Position numbers and translations under genes: made by a program. From NCBI GenBank assembly GCA_015680685.1, contig MNCI01007958.1:4285-57684 (forward strand): 53,400 nt of DNA. Direction: 5' to 3'. The DNA is from Gnetum montanum. Taxonomy: Eukaryota > Streptophyta > Gnetopsida > Gnetales > Gnetaceae. The notes beneath the pieces are model-generated. The model saw only the letters and a program-made list of their open reading frames with translations, did no database searches and had not been told where the DNA came from. Positions 10,330 to 21,960 of the stretch are shown piece by piece. Every line of letters begins with the position of its first letter. The first letter of the stretch is position 1.

Positions 10330-11600
10330 CTAATGGATTATTAATGAAAGGACAAAGAGTGTGCATTCCAAAAGGAAATTGGAGACTAAGGTTGTTGTGT
10401 GAAGAACATGAAGTACCATATGCAGGACACCCAAGCTATATTAAGACATATATGATGTTACAAAAATCTTATTTCTAGCTCGGAATGAATAATGATGTGT
10501 CCTCATACATTAAAAACTACATGCCAAAGAATAAAAGCTGAACAAAAGAAACCTAGTGGATTATTACAACCTCTAGAAGTTCCAACATGGAAATGGGAAT
10601 ATGTTACCATGGATTTCATTGTAGGATTTCCAATAATCAAAAAGGGAAATGACTTAATTTTGGTAGTGATTGATCATCTATTAAAGATGACACATTTTAT
10701 AGCTTTGAAATCTACAAACATAGCTGAATAAGTAGTTCAAAAATTCATATGCAAAGTATTTTGATTACATGGATATTGAAAATCTATCACCTTGGACCAA
10801 GATCCCAAGTTCATGTCCAAATTCTAGCAAAATTTCTTCAAAGAGCTTGGAATCTAGTTGAAATTTATCATAGCTTACCACCCAAAGACTAATGGAAAAA
10901 CCAAATGTGTGAATGGAATACTAGAAGAAATTATATGAAGCTATGTTGGGAGTAGACCGAAAACATGGGAGAATTATTTGCACCTAGCAGAATTCGCCTA
11001 TAATAAAAATTATCAAGTTTCATACATTGAACACCATTCAAAGTAGTATATAGACATAACTACCGAACACCACTAACCCTGGCAAACTCAACCTTAAAAA
11101 TAGAATGGAAGGAAGAAGAAATGAAAATAATAGAAAACATTATTACAAGGGTTAAGCAAAATCTATAACCTACCCAAGATAAATATAAGGGATATCCAAA
11201 TTAACATCAGCTTAAGAAAGAATTCAAAGTGCAAGATCAAGTATTACTAAGAGTAAAACCTATCAAGAGTTCTCTAAAGCTTGGAAAATATACTAAATTG
11301 GCACCCAGATACTATGAACCTTTTAAAATTTCTGAAAGAATTGGTAAAGTGGAATATCAGTAAAATCTTCCAACAAGCTTATAGAATTCACCTATTTTTC
11401 CTTGTAAGTTTGCTAAAGAAATATCACACAAATGATGTGCTATATGTGCTAGATTGAAATATGTTTCCCTTGCAATCCAACGCCAGCTTTAAAGTTAAAC
11501 CCATTACAAGTACAAAGTATCGAACCAAGAAGTTATGAAATAAAACTATCTGCAAAGTAGTTGATCAATGGTCAAATTTTAATTAGTAGACTTGTGAAAA
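10330..11600 (+). pseudogene. Integrase with chromodomain-like C-terminus
   Basis: Zinc-binding part near 10390-10530 (EEHEVPYAGHPS, then a CxxC-like remnant). Core domain at 10550-10731: GLLQPLEVPTWKWEYVTMDF with the first catalytic Asp, then VVIDHLLKMTHFIALK. GPY/F-type motif near 11255-11350: LRVKPI, then LAPRYYEPFKISERIGKVEY. After a HPIFHVS-like step near 11390, about 11500-11580 reads TKYRTKKL, stop, NKTICKVVDQWSNF, similar to the R-N-R-x-I-x-x-V-L-V-x-W core of retrotransposon chromodomains. Stops break it throughout. The chromodomain assignment is the least certain part. Confidence 0.7.
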
Positions 11601-11841
11601 TAGGAAGTTCATTCTTAATACTTACCCCCAACTTTTTGATCATCATGATATTGAATGATAAGTTCTATTTATTATTGATGTAATAAATTATATTTTATAA
11701 TTTTTGGTATTTTATTTGTAGAGATGGTAATGAGGATAATAAAAAGGCTAAAGCTAAGGAGCATAATGAGAAAGTAGTAGCTAACCAACTAGATATAGAA
11801 GAAGCCCTTGAGGATGAGCTGGATGCTTAAATGGGTTAGAT

Positions 11842-11888
11842 TATACCATATTGTCCCTTGTTAAGGGTGAAAAAAAATTGTAACAATG
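11842..11888 (+). repeat. 3' LTR of chromovirus, left piece
   Basis: 47 bases matching 5381-5427 up to AACAATG, then cut by element 2. The first ten bases have drifted (TATACCATAT against TGTAACATCC). Confidence 0.85.
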
Positions 11889-12687
11889 TGATGGGACGTG
11901 ATATCGCATGGGCCGCGATATTGCATCTGCTGCGATATCGCAGTGTGCCGTCAAATCTATAAATAAGATGCGGCTCTCCCTTATTTCTCAAGTCTAGGCC
12001 TAGACCATAGTAAAAATCTAGTAGTTTTACCTCTCTAGAGATAGAATAATTTCCATGTGCCCACAGTAGGAGCTCCAAAGTGAACGAATCTTTATTCAAG
12101 CAAATATTGTACCTAAACACAAGTTTGTGTACGGAAATAAAGATGAACTTCTTGGATAAACCTTGCAGTTCATGGACTAAGCTAGATAGGACTTTATTTA
12201 TTTTTATTTATTTTTTATCATTTAAATACTTTATTAGTTTATTAAATCTTTCTCAACCCGTCTCCCATAGTTAAGTGCATTCAGTACGACCGCTTCGAGC
12301 ACGTGTGTTATGCTTGGTGATCCCAGTAACGAATAGTGTTTGGTAACCAAGGTTGCATTGGTTCAGGGTGTGAACAGTAAGTGGGAATGGATGTTGATGC
12401 TAGGTTAATTAAGGCTTAGTTAGTTAGTTAAATTTAGTTAATTAGTCTCTTCATCCTTCACCTCATTAGCATAGGAGATAAAATAGAAAAGATATAAAAA
12501 TCATATACCTCAGACTTACTTAACCATACAACCGTGACAAATACAAGTAAGTCTAGGAAGACAACGAACAATTAACCTTAAGTGTTCCATGAGGCATGTA
12601 GGCACTTAGTCTATGAAGTTCGACTGGATCATGCGTGTAACACTCGTATTTGTATGGTTGAGTGTAGGGGTACCTCGCCACTCATCA
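11889..12687 (+). repeat. 5' LTR of element 2 (799 bp)
   Basis: TGATGGGACG to CGCCACTCATCA. Matches the 3' LTR throughout; most of the length difference (799 against 843 bp) comes from fewer GATATC units in U3. Confidence 0.92.
11900..11965 (+). promoter_or_regulatory. Element 2 5' LTR promoter: three-unit GATATC array plus TATA box
   Basis: Cores at 11900-11905, 11917-11922 and 11934-11939 are spaced exactly 17 bases apart (TGATATCGCA, CGATATTGCA, CGATATCGCA). TATAAATA follows at 11958-11965, 18 bases after the last core. The array begins only 11 bases inside the LTR. Confidence 0.75.
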
Positions 12688-12688
12688 T

Positions 12689-12706
12689 AGGCCCTGTTGC
12701 TGGGGA
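12689..12706 (+). other. Decayed tRNA-Asp primer binding site of element 2
   Basis: AGGCCCTGTTGCTGGGGA agrees with the tRNA-Asp complement at 14 of 18 positions and lies one base after the LTR, as in element 1. Confidence 0.75.
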
Positions 12707-12831
12707 CTAAGTGTTTGTGCACTAAGTAGAACATAGGAAATTATCCACATCATTGGGAGCTTAAACGAACCCTTAGGGTTAATTAAACAAAAAATTATAT
12801 AATGGTTAATCAGCACACCGAATAAGACACA

Positions 12832-15800
12832 ATGTCTTCTTCTTCTTCTCATAAGAGCACTTCACCACCTAGGGATCATAAAAGAAACAGTCGACAGTCT
12901 AAAACACATAACCAAAATCCGTCAGTTCCTCAACAGTATTGGGTGGTATATACTCATCCTGATGAGTATATACCCAATTTTACCTTTATCCTCCATCAGG
13001 ATGAACAACTGCATTGGAGAGATTTGCAAGGTAACATAGTGTTACCTCCAGATCGGGCAGTCCCTGACATGCTTCTTCGTGCTCTTGCACGAATAGGCAT
13101 GACACAGCTATACGCTGAATATGTTATAGGTGATTTTGACACAAGGGATTACCATCCCATAGTAGCACAACATTTAAGGGACCTGAGGCAAGAGAGCCAC
13201 CATACATTGTTGAAGGGCAAAGGGGTCCCGTACGTCCTAAGTGAAATTGGAGATGGCGAACCACTTATAATGGGTTCTCCATCAAATGATGTTCCCCCTC
13301 CTAACAATAGTGAGGAGGTGGGGTATCATAACCTATGCTCCACAATACAAAACCCTAGTTCTGATCCTCGTGAATGCCAACTATTCACTGAGGGAACAAA
13401 AACACATGACAAGGACAAGCACTCAGATCGTCATCATGATCAGGGCCGAAGCCACCAAAGAGAAGGTAGGAGACATCACCATGGCGATGGCTCTCCTTCT
13501 TCTTTCCCTTCATCACATCATTCACCCTCTCCTTCCACATGAGGGCACAGTCCTCAAGAGCATAACAGTGAGGATAAGGGTAGGCAAAATGAGAGACCTC
13601 GACGAGAGAGTCGAGAGCGAGGATAAGGGCAGTCTAGAGAGTCTAGGCATGAAAGAAGGGAAAGTAGGGAACAACGTAGACATCATAGACACCATGAGAG
13701 AGATGATCATGATGAGCCCCTACTTGCAACCTAGAGTATGCTAGATATTATGGAGGCAGTGAGAATACCAAAAAGGCATCAAAAAGATAGTCGAATCAAG
13801 AGACTAGATATGAATAACATCCCACGATTTGAAGGGGGATACAACGTTGATCCACAAAATCATTTACAAGCATTCCACGATGCCTACATCTTGCAGAACA
13901 TAGAAAATGAGTGGTAAAAACTAAAGTTATTTCCTAGGACACTCATACAGGAAGCAGAGAGTTGGTACCGGTCCTTAGAACCAGAAACCATTAGGAGGTG
14001 GAGTACGATGTTAGAACTCTTCAACGATAAATATCAAACGTACTCCAAAGTGTCCAACTTGTGTAAGAAGATCCAAGGATGGAAGTAGGGTAATCACAAA
14101 CCCTTGGATGCTACCATGGGTGGCTACTATGCATTACTACATCGTTGCCTGAGCCATGGTTATGCACAATGGGATCAACTCCACCATCTCGTAGATGGGA
14201 TAAGGTACAAAACTAGGAGAACCCTTGGGACTTATGCCCAAGGAAGATTATCAGAACTTAGATCCCATGAAGTTCACAGATTGTTGGAGCAAGTAGCCAA
14301 AGAAGAAGGGGAGCTACAGGAAAGAGAAAGCATGGAAGAATATAACCACGATCCTTCCCTCCGAAAGAGGGAAGTGAGATTTTGTGATGAAGAGGATGCG
14401 TCACCACTCAAAGAGTTGGTGAATAGAAAAACCTTGCCACTTTAGAAGTTAACAACGGAAGTGGCAGCTAAGGTAGATCAGATACACGACTCCTTAGATA
14501 GTAGACTTGAACTTGTCCTGAAAATTGTAGAGGAATCTAAGGAGGAATGAAGTAGTGACAAGGACAAGAAAAAGTGGAGAGATTCAGGCCATGCACATGA
14601 CAAGGGTAAGGGAAAAATGAACATCGCCAATGAGGTTGTGGATTTGAACACAAACAATGATGGTGGATGTGAGTTTTGCCAATATGACCATCCTATAGGA
14701 TGTTGTCCAATCATCTCACATCTACAGGAGTCTAGGGTGTATGCACTCAACCCAAGACTTAACAAACGACAGACACCCCGAAGGTTACCTTATCCCCAAG
14801 GTAATCCAAGGTAGTTCCACCAACCGTTAACGTATTATCCAAGTGGAATTCCACCACAACCTATCGGGCAACATCAGTAGTGGCAACACCCACATTCATG
14901 GGGGATGCCACCACCTAGACAACAATACCCTTACCGGCAACCAGACCCATATGGCTACTACGTGCAGTAGCCGGTTTCTCCAAGTGACTCTATGGGTCAC
15001 GTAACCCCACAATGTCACTACCAAGCTCAGGAGTATTTTAGAAGGACTCCTTCTCCTCTAGGAGACACTCCACATGCATATCATCCTCAGAATCCATCCA
15101 CCACTCTTACACTGGTAGTTCCACTACCTTCTGCTCCAACAATGCAAGGGAAACTCCCCACTCAACCACAGCAACGTAATGCTACGAGAGTTGTAAACCT
15201 TCAACCCGCTGCTGGTTCTGACAATCACAAGAAAAGAAGACCTTTCTTCAAAACCAAAAGCCCAGACAAGCTCTCACAACCACAAGAGGTTGAGTATGTG
15301 TATGCTCCTCCAACACATAAGGCTTCGGAGCTCCCTTCAAACCAATACCAGAGCTCAATGCATACGGTTATGTTAACACATACCGTAACCAACTGGATCA
15401 AGGTAGGCCACCTTCCCAGGAAACTATCTGACCCTGGAAGTCCGTTAATCTACCTCCAAGTCATCGAGAATGAACCACATAAGGCTCTTCTTAACTCAAG
15501 TTCCGGAGTCAACTTAATATCACAAGAAATGTATAAAGCCTGGAACCTGCCCCAACTCAAGAAGAGCAATATTCAACTAGAGCTAGCTGACCAGTCCATC
15601 ACCATTCCCTTGGGATTGGTGGAGGACATTGTAACCACTGTGTGTGGTTGGTCATGCCCAGCTAATTTCCTGGTGATAGAAGTCAACAGCAACAAAGGGG
15701 ACTTCCCAATTATAATCGGAAGGGCATGGCTGAGTACAATAGATGCATGCCCAGGAATTCACGATCATTCCTTGGAAATATCTAAGGTAAAAATTTATGG

Positions 15801-15978
15801 AAATATCGAGAAGAAGAAAGTTCCATGCATCACATATAGTGACTCATTGAGTGATGACATGGAGGAATGCTCAACATCTCCTACATGCAACAGGTATGTC
15901 CTAGGAACTCTAAGACAAAGATGCCTTTATGTAGCAACCACACAACAAGTGGACACCCTGTGGTTGATAGCTAATTGA
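12832..15978 (+). pseudogene. gag-protease polyprotein of element 2 (one frame of 1,048 codons, ten stops)
   Basis: The start ATGTCTTCT follows a leader conserved with element 1. One frame stays in register for 3.1 kb with internal stops at 13540, 13624, 13732, 13915, 14086, 14443, 14548, 14812, 14878 and 14968. Order: N-terminal domain of unknown type (1-190), His/Arg/Ser-rich linker, capsid-like Retrotrans_gag (about 320-470; LKLFPRTL, AESWYRSLEP, LGTYAQGRL), zinc knuckle CEFCQYDHPIGCC (C-x2-C-x3-H-x4-C), Pro-rich spacer, and an aspartic protease at about 860-990. The protease reads ALLNSSSGVNLISQEMYKAW, then NIQLELADQSITIPLGLVED and IIIGRAWLSTIDA, close to the Athila/Tat type. Its catalytic Asp is Asn. 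In the family it would form and process particles. Confidence 0.85.
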
Positions 15979-18066
15979 AAGAGCAACCGACCAACATGCA
16001 TGGAATGAACTGGGGAAATAACTCATGCCCATAACGAAATCATAGATACATTGGAATATGAGCATCACCAACTTCTACCCCTTAACCTGAAAACATCAGT
16101 TGGGAGAAGTTGGACACTTCTAAGAAATTTAAATAGGCACTCATTATTTCAGATCTCTCCCCTTCCATTTAGTCATTGGGGAGATGGCCCCTATGCTAAT
16201 CATTTGGGGCCCTCAGCTCTTTTTAAGTTTTTGTTTTACACATTTTTTTTTTTACATGTTTTTGCTTTACACATTTTTGTTTTACAACATCATTATACTT
16301 TTTCATTTTGTGTGTGTGTGTGCATGTGTTATCCATCTTGTCAAGTTTGTCACCAATAAGTGTTCTTAATGATGGTATGAACTGTTTTCCTATTGATTGC
16401 TAATGTTTGGTTTTTACCTTTAAGTTATGATGTTGATACTAAGGTATGGTTCTTTTGATACGACAGGCAATGAGTCCACTTCATCCATTCATCCACAAAT
16501 TTCTATGGTCTCTCTTGGCTTGGAAATGTATAGTCCCTTTCTAAATAAGAACTATCAACGAATTGGTGATTGGGCATTTCTCAGACTAAGGAAGGACTCA
16601 AGGATTGAAAAGGGTGTGACTTCAAGGGAATTTGATGTATTTGTGTTGGCCATTCTCTTAGGTGCTTGGATGTTTTCTTCTTGAGTTTTCTTACCACTTC
16701 AACATTACCCAATTATCGGGAAGCTGAGCAAATAAAAATAACAAAGTCTTTGCATGGTGTGGTTCTCATACATAAACACATAAAACAACAACAAAAAAAA
16801 CTATGAAAATTCAAAGCACACCCCTTAGACAAAATAATCATTTGGGCTACAAGCACTGGTTATGGAACTCAAAATAAAAATGTTCCCTCTAACTCAAGCC
16901 CTTCTCGCTTCCCATTCTCTCCTCCTTTGTTTCATCAGAATGGTGGTGGCTCTTGGGTAAAGGCATTCTTGTTACTTCAAGGAGATGGATTGACCGAATG
17001 CATTAATGCAAAGTCACTGGATGTGGTTTGTTTGAGGCCAGACTTGGAACGGGATTTGCTAAGTCACATTAACCATAAACTACACCACCTTGTTCTTGGG
17101 ATTCCATTCCCTTCTCTTCTCTCCATCCTTCACTCCATTGTTCACCTCATTGTCGATTGTATCATTAGTGTATATTTTGGTTGATGCTTTGTTTTTTTTT
17201 TGGTAAACACTTGTGGTTAAGACTTTAAATCTTGTTCCAAATGACATTCCTAGAGCCTATGGACTCTTTGAATGTGGGTTTGTCAGGGCATTAAGGGCAT
17301 GAGCCTGCTTTGGGGAGGACCCACTAGCATTTCTATTTGGTACACCAGTTAAATTCTTTCCCCTAACATTTTTGCAATCTATATTATTTTGTTCATTTCC
17401 ATCTTAACATCCATTTCATCATCATTATAGTTGTCTCTTTTTCTCCATCTTCCTTATTCTATATTCTTTCTCCATTCTATCGCTACCAGAGGTTCGCTCT
17501 TAGTCATGGGGGTTCTGGTCCAATTTTTTCAATTTTCTCCTAACCCCTACACCTTCGGTAGTTACCACTATGATATCTCTAGCACCATATCAGCCTTACC
17601 ACAACTCAGCCAATGGACCTTTCACTGAAGCAAGGTATCAATTGCATTATGATTCATTTACCCTTGCTAATATAAAGACTATGTTATGTGTGCAGATGGC
17701 AATCATACAACAATGGATTGGATTTGGAGAGAACACTTGGAATGGAGCAGTGCTAAAGCAGTTATGCAAGGAACGAGATGGATGGCATGCTTACGGATGG
17801 ACAACGAAAGGCACAATCTTGGCGTTGGCAGCAGCAAAACTTCTTTCTCTCTCTCTCTCTTTCTCAGCTGCCAAATGAGGCCTGATGTCAAATGTATAAA
17901 GTGTTCACTCTTGTTGTCGTGAACACTAGTTTTGTCTTGTCTTGTAATGATGATCCATTCACATATCATCCCATTCACCAGTAGTTCCATTTGACTCAAT
18001 AATCCCATACCATCCCAATATTTTGTAAGGAACTCGAGGACGAATTTTTATTCAGTCATGGGGGTA
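15979..18066 (+). other. 3' noncoding region of element 2 with conserved block and G-tract
   Basis: No pol domain is readable. Short open stretches (16427-16684 and 16927-17184) have no recognisable family. CTTTGGGGAGGACCCACT at 17308-17325 is identical to the minus strand of 28467-28484 in element 3. TCATGGGGG occurs at 17505-17512 and again at 18057-18064 just before the 3' LTR. CGAGGACGAA near 18034 resembles the sequence that often precedes the polypurine tract of Tat/Athila elements. Microsatellites: (GT)n near 16309 and (CT)n near 17842. Confidence 0.6.
18058..18066 (+). other. Polypurine tract of element 2
   Basis: ATGGGGGTA directly abuts the 3' LTR start TGATGGGACG. The matching site of element 3 is GTGGGGGTA. 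It would prime plus-strand synthesis. Confidence 0.7.
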
Positions 18067-18909
18067 TGATGGGACGCAATATTGCATGGGCCGCAATATC
18101 GTGTACGTAATATCGCATCCCCCACAATATCGCATCCCTGCAATATCGTGTACACAATATCGCAGTGTGCCATCAAATCTATAAATAAGAGGTAGCTCTC
18201 CCTTATTTCTTAAGTCTAGGCCTAGACCATAGCAAAACTCTAGCAGTTTTACATCTCTAGAGATAGAATAATTTCCATGTGCCCACAGTAGGAGCTCCAA
18301 AGTAAATGGATCTTTATTCGAGCAAATAATGTACCTGAACACAAGTTTGTATACGGAAATAAACATGAACTTCTTAGATAAACCTTGCAGTGCATGGACT
18401 AAGCTATATAGGACTTTATTTATTGTTATTTATTGTTTATAGTTTAAATGCTTTATTAGTTGATTAAATCTTTCTCAACCCTTCTCCCGTAGTTAAGTGC
18501 ATTTAGTACAACCTCTTCAAGCACGTGCGTTACGCTTGGTAATCCCAGTAACGAATAGTTTTTGGTAATCAAGGTTGCATTGGCTCAGGGTGTGAATGGT
18601 AAGTGGGCACGGATGCTGATGCTAGGTTAATTAAGGCTTAGTTAGTTAGTTAAAGTTAGTTAATTAGTATCTTCATCCTTCACCTCATTAGCATAGGAGA
18701 TAAAACAAAAAAGATATAAAAATCATATACCTCAGACTTACTTAATCATACAACCATGACAAATACAAGTAATTCTAGGAAGACAATGAATGATTAACCT
18801 TAAGTGTTCCATGAGGCGTGTAGGCACTTAGTCTACGGAGTTCAACCAGATCGCGCGTGTAATGCTCGTATTCATATGGTTGAGTGTAGGGGTACCTTGC
18901 CACTCATCA
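18067..18909 (+). repeat. 3' LTR of element 2 (843 bp)
   Basis: TGATGGGACG to GCCACTCATCA, followed by the target copy CAATG. Many differences from the 5' LTR are transitions. Confidence 0.92.
18078..18187 (+). promoter_or_regulatory. Element 2 3' LTR: six-unit array, all units mutated to AATATC/AATATT
   Basis: Six cores lie between 18078 and 18161 where the 5' LTR has three. Every one begins AATAT instead of GATAT, the change expected when the CpG of CGATATCG becomes CA. TATAAATA is kept at 18180-18187. Confidence 0.7.
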
Positions 18910-19383
18910 CAATGTAATTAACCTTCAAATGAAGGGGTACCTTATCATGAGGAGTTACGATTATTCATGTATCCCTCAGGAATTGGTTTGACCTATGTCA
19001 TTTAAGGTTAAGTTTAGAGGTCATGTTGGCATGGAGTTGCAAAGCCTGGAAAGGCAAGTGACAGGAGCTAGGTGAAGTGAGATAAGAAGGAACTAATCAC
19101 CCCTTTGGTAGGATGGCCTAACCATGGTGGGAGTGCTGGATTACCTCTAAGGCTTAAGTGGCATATGAAGATAACCCAAAGGGTGTTATAACACTCTCTC
19201 TATTATGAATAAAATTTTTCCATTTTTATTTTCTATTATAAGTACCAATTATTCATTTACCAATTGATTAATTTATTAAGTATTTTATGATGTTTTCATT
19301 ATATCGCTTACAAATGTGATGAAAGTGAAGAATTACGCAATGAACGAACATGTTTTTACAACATCTAGAAATGGGATGTCACA
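18910..19383 (+). repeat. 3' LTR of chromovirus, right piece
   Basis: Begins with the duplicated target CAATG and continues TAATTAACCTTCAAATGAAG exactly as the 5' LTR does after position 5427, closing with GGGATGTCACA. With the left piece it rebuilds an LTR of about 516 bp. Confidence 0.9.
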
Positions 19384-19948
19384 ATTCCAAATTGAAAAAT
19401 AATTAAAACAATGGAGAAAAAGATGGAAACTACCTAAGATCATTAAATTGAGTTGGAGAAATGTTTCTAGATTTCTTTTTTTTCCTTTATCAGAAAATAT
19501 TGATGTATTTCCTTGTGAGATGTAATGAGATGAGAAGATCATCAATGAAAGATTTGATGCATGTGGAAGAGTGTGAGAAAGCACATTGAGTAAGTGTTTA
19601 TGCGGTTGCAGCTCCAAGGTCAATTATGCGGTGCATTGACCTATGTGTTCTTGTGTCTTGGATGTTAGTTGAGATCTTAGTGTTGAATTATGAAAAAGGT
19701 TCTCTATTGGTTGTGTCTTGCTTTAAGTACAACCAGTATGTGGTTGTAGAGCCTCATGCTCTATAGCACCATTTCAGTGTGTTTGAGTGCTTTGAATGTT
19801 TTGTGGATTGTGGACCCTTATTGTAATCTTCTTTGTAATAATTGAACATAGTTATTTTTCTTGTTTTCTATCATATTAATATGTGTTTTCATAATATCTG
19901 GATTTAGTGGGTTTAAAAGTTAATTTATATTGAAGTAAACATGATTCA
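19384..19948 (+). repeat. LTR-like fragment related to 2056-2171
   Basis: The end segment (19870-19945) aligns with the LTR tail at 2090-2160. The rest is AT-rich and noncoding, with CAACCAGTATGTGGTTG forming a small inverted repeat near 19731. Likely the LTR of the gypsy whose gag scraps follow; the ends were not found. Confidence 0.35.
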
Positions 19949-21410
19949 GATAGAATCAATCCATTTGAACATTTCATGTGATACGATGTATTTAATTTTC
20001 TACTCACTTATTGAATCTATATTATCTCTTTAAATTTAATTCACCATAATATAAATATACTATAATATGGTTAAAAAATTCATCATTTAATTCATAATAA
20101 TTTTTGAGAAGGTTTCATTGGAATTTACCAACATCTCTAAGGTAATATAGATTTATAAAGGTTTTTTTTTATTTTGGGCTCTTATATTGATCATATATAT
20201 CCAACTCAACATTTAGAAGCATAAGAAGTTTTTCTTCTAGCTATAAATCTCACATCTAGATGATCTTTCTACATCTGATCAAAAAGCTTAATTAAAGTGG
20301 TGGGACTGTAAACATTAAAATTATTAAATCAGAAATTAAATTAAGCTCAACAACTAAGCATAGTTTTCAAAAGGGCTATAGTTTTAAGCATGCATTCAAA
20401 TAAGTAGAGTAGGTAAGTTTAGCCAAATAAAAATGTTCTTACATTAATGATATGGGTGATAGCTTAGCATCTAGATGTGTCTTGTCTTGTATTTAGATGT
20501 TAATTTTACATCCAAATAGAACAAATACCATGTGTGAATTTTAAAGTAAGTTGTGCTTAGCATTACATATCATCTCAATTACTAAGCATAATTATATCAA
20601 TTGCCACATCAACATTAGAGTGTGCATTATCTCATAATTTACATAAAGATAATGAAAATACTACTAAAGTCATGTGCTTAAAGAAGGCTATTATGAAGAA
20701 TAAGCAAAACTTATCAAGATAGCTCAACATTTGATTTGTAAAAATCCTCAAAAGAGATGTATTTGTCACATTAGCGTTTAGATGTTGTGATTTAGATCTA
20801 GATTTTGTACCTAGATAAGCTCTAAAGAAAATTGTTGAATTTAGTTTTAAATGATAAATAAAAAAGAAAGTGCTAGCATAATGTCCATTAATTAGCTTAT
20901 TCTAAGGAAGGATTATCGTGGCTTGATTTCCTTAAGCCATCCATGTTATTATCTAGATGCCCTTCTAGAACTCATCTTGATGCTTAACTTGTATCTAAAT
21001 GAATCATCTTCCACTTTAGCATGAACGTAACCGAAGAAAGCACAACTTTCAAATATAGCTGAAGCTAGACTCATTAGCTGGACACAAGTTTGGTGAGAAA
21101 ATAGAAGCATTATTATGTTTTAAGCAATGGGATTCAAATTAAGAATTATTCTCTCACATAATTCATGCTCAAAAAATATTTTAGAAGACTTATCATGATA
21201 AGAAGCCATTACAATATTGAAGTATATGAGATAAGGTAATAAAAATACAAAGGAATATTATATAAAATTTTACAAATCTTTATAGCAAGGTAAATTGAAG
21301 TGAGTCTATTATGAACAAGATTCAAACTTCCAATATGGATTAAAGAATAATTTTAGTAAAATATTATATTCTATAATCTTAAACGTTTAATAAGGCTTTT
21401 CTTTTAACTC
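19949..21410. other. AT-rich noncoding stretch with scattered ATCTAGATG motifs
   Basis: No gene supported. ATCTAGATG or one-off forms recur (near 20257, 20471, 20496, 20774, 20953, 20997) at irregular distances of tens to hundreds of bases. Confidence 0.4.
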
Positions 21411-21419
21411 TTAAGGCTA

Positions 21420-21960
21420 AGAATAAATTTCATGGCTATAATAGAGCTTCTAAGTATTATAAGGGTTAATATTTTAAGGTTTCTAAATGTGAGAAAAGAG
21501 AAAAGAAAAAAAACTCTATAAATGATTTACATGAGAAGCAAGAGAAGAATAAGAAAGATAAAGATTCTAAGAAAGAAAATTTCAAGAGGGAAAGAGATCA
21601 AGCAAATGATAATGCTTCCAAGATTCAATGCTTTAATTTTGAGGAGATGGAAAATAAACAATGAAAGTGCAAGAAATTCAAAGCTTCCAAGGACAAGGAA
21701 CTTCAAACTTTGAAGAAGGAAGAGTTTTTAAATGAAGATAATATTAATTCTTTTATGATTTAAGATGTGAATGAAATTAATTCTTTTATCAAAAATGTCA
21801 ATATAAGTGAGGATTCTTGAAGGAAAATTCTCTTTAAAATTATGGCTAGGTGTTTATTTCATAAAAAATGAATTAATATCTTAATAAATGATGGTGCCTA
21901 AGAGAATGTAATTTCTTCCAAGAATGTTAATAAACTTTTCTTATCTTAAGACCTATAGAG
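21420..21960 (+). pseudogene. gag zinc-knuckle and protease scrap (Ty3/gypsy)
   Basis: A Lys/Glu/Asp-rich stretch (SINDLHEKQEKNKKDKDSKK) leads to KIQCFNFEEME, a broken zinc knuckle. About 21840-21950 reads ARCLFHKK, then INILINDGA, stop, ENVISSKNVNKL, similar to a gypsy protease start (D-G-G/A-S-x-E-N). Same layout as 3097-3822, so probably the same family. Confidence 0.5.

Larger units (their letters stand above)
11889..18909 (+). mobile_element. Complete family A element 2 (7.0 kb), non-autonomous, gag-protease only
   Basis: Two LTRs (799 and 843 bp), perfect 5-base target duplication CAATG (11884-11888 and 18910-18914), decayed tRNA-Asp primer site, one long gag-protease frame, 2.1 kb of noncoding sequence, and a G-rich tract before the 3' LTR. 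No RT, RNase H or integrase text can be found between 15979 and 18066. It must have relied on another element for reverse transcription and integration. It is nested in the chromovirus 3' LTR. Confidence 0.92.
5381..19383 (+). mobile_element. Chromovirus-type Ty3/gypsy retrotransposon, 3' LTR interrupted by family A element 2
   Basis: LTRs start TGTAACATCC and end GATGTCACA. A tRNA-iMet primer site follows the 5' LTR, and gag, protease, RT, RNase H, integrase and a chromodomain-like end follow in order. Removing the nested element (11889-18909 plus one target copy) leaves about 6.98 kb, a normal size. Flanks ATTCT (5376-5380) and ATTCC (19384-19388) form a 4 of 5 target duplication. Stops and shifts in every domain mean it is dead. 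It is older than the nested insertion. Confidence 0.88.

Noticed and set aside
13286-13744. Open stretch of 152 codons on the plus strand
   Set aside because: Shadow of the gag-protease frame, which continues through stops in frame with clear homology.
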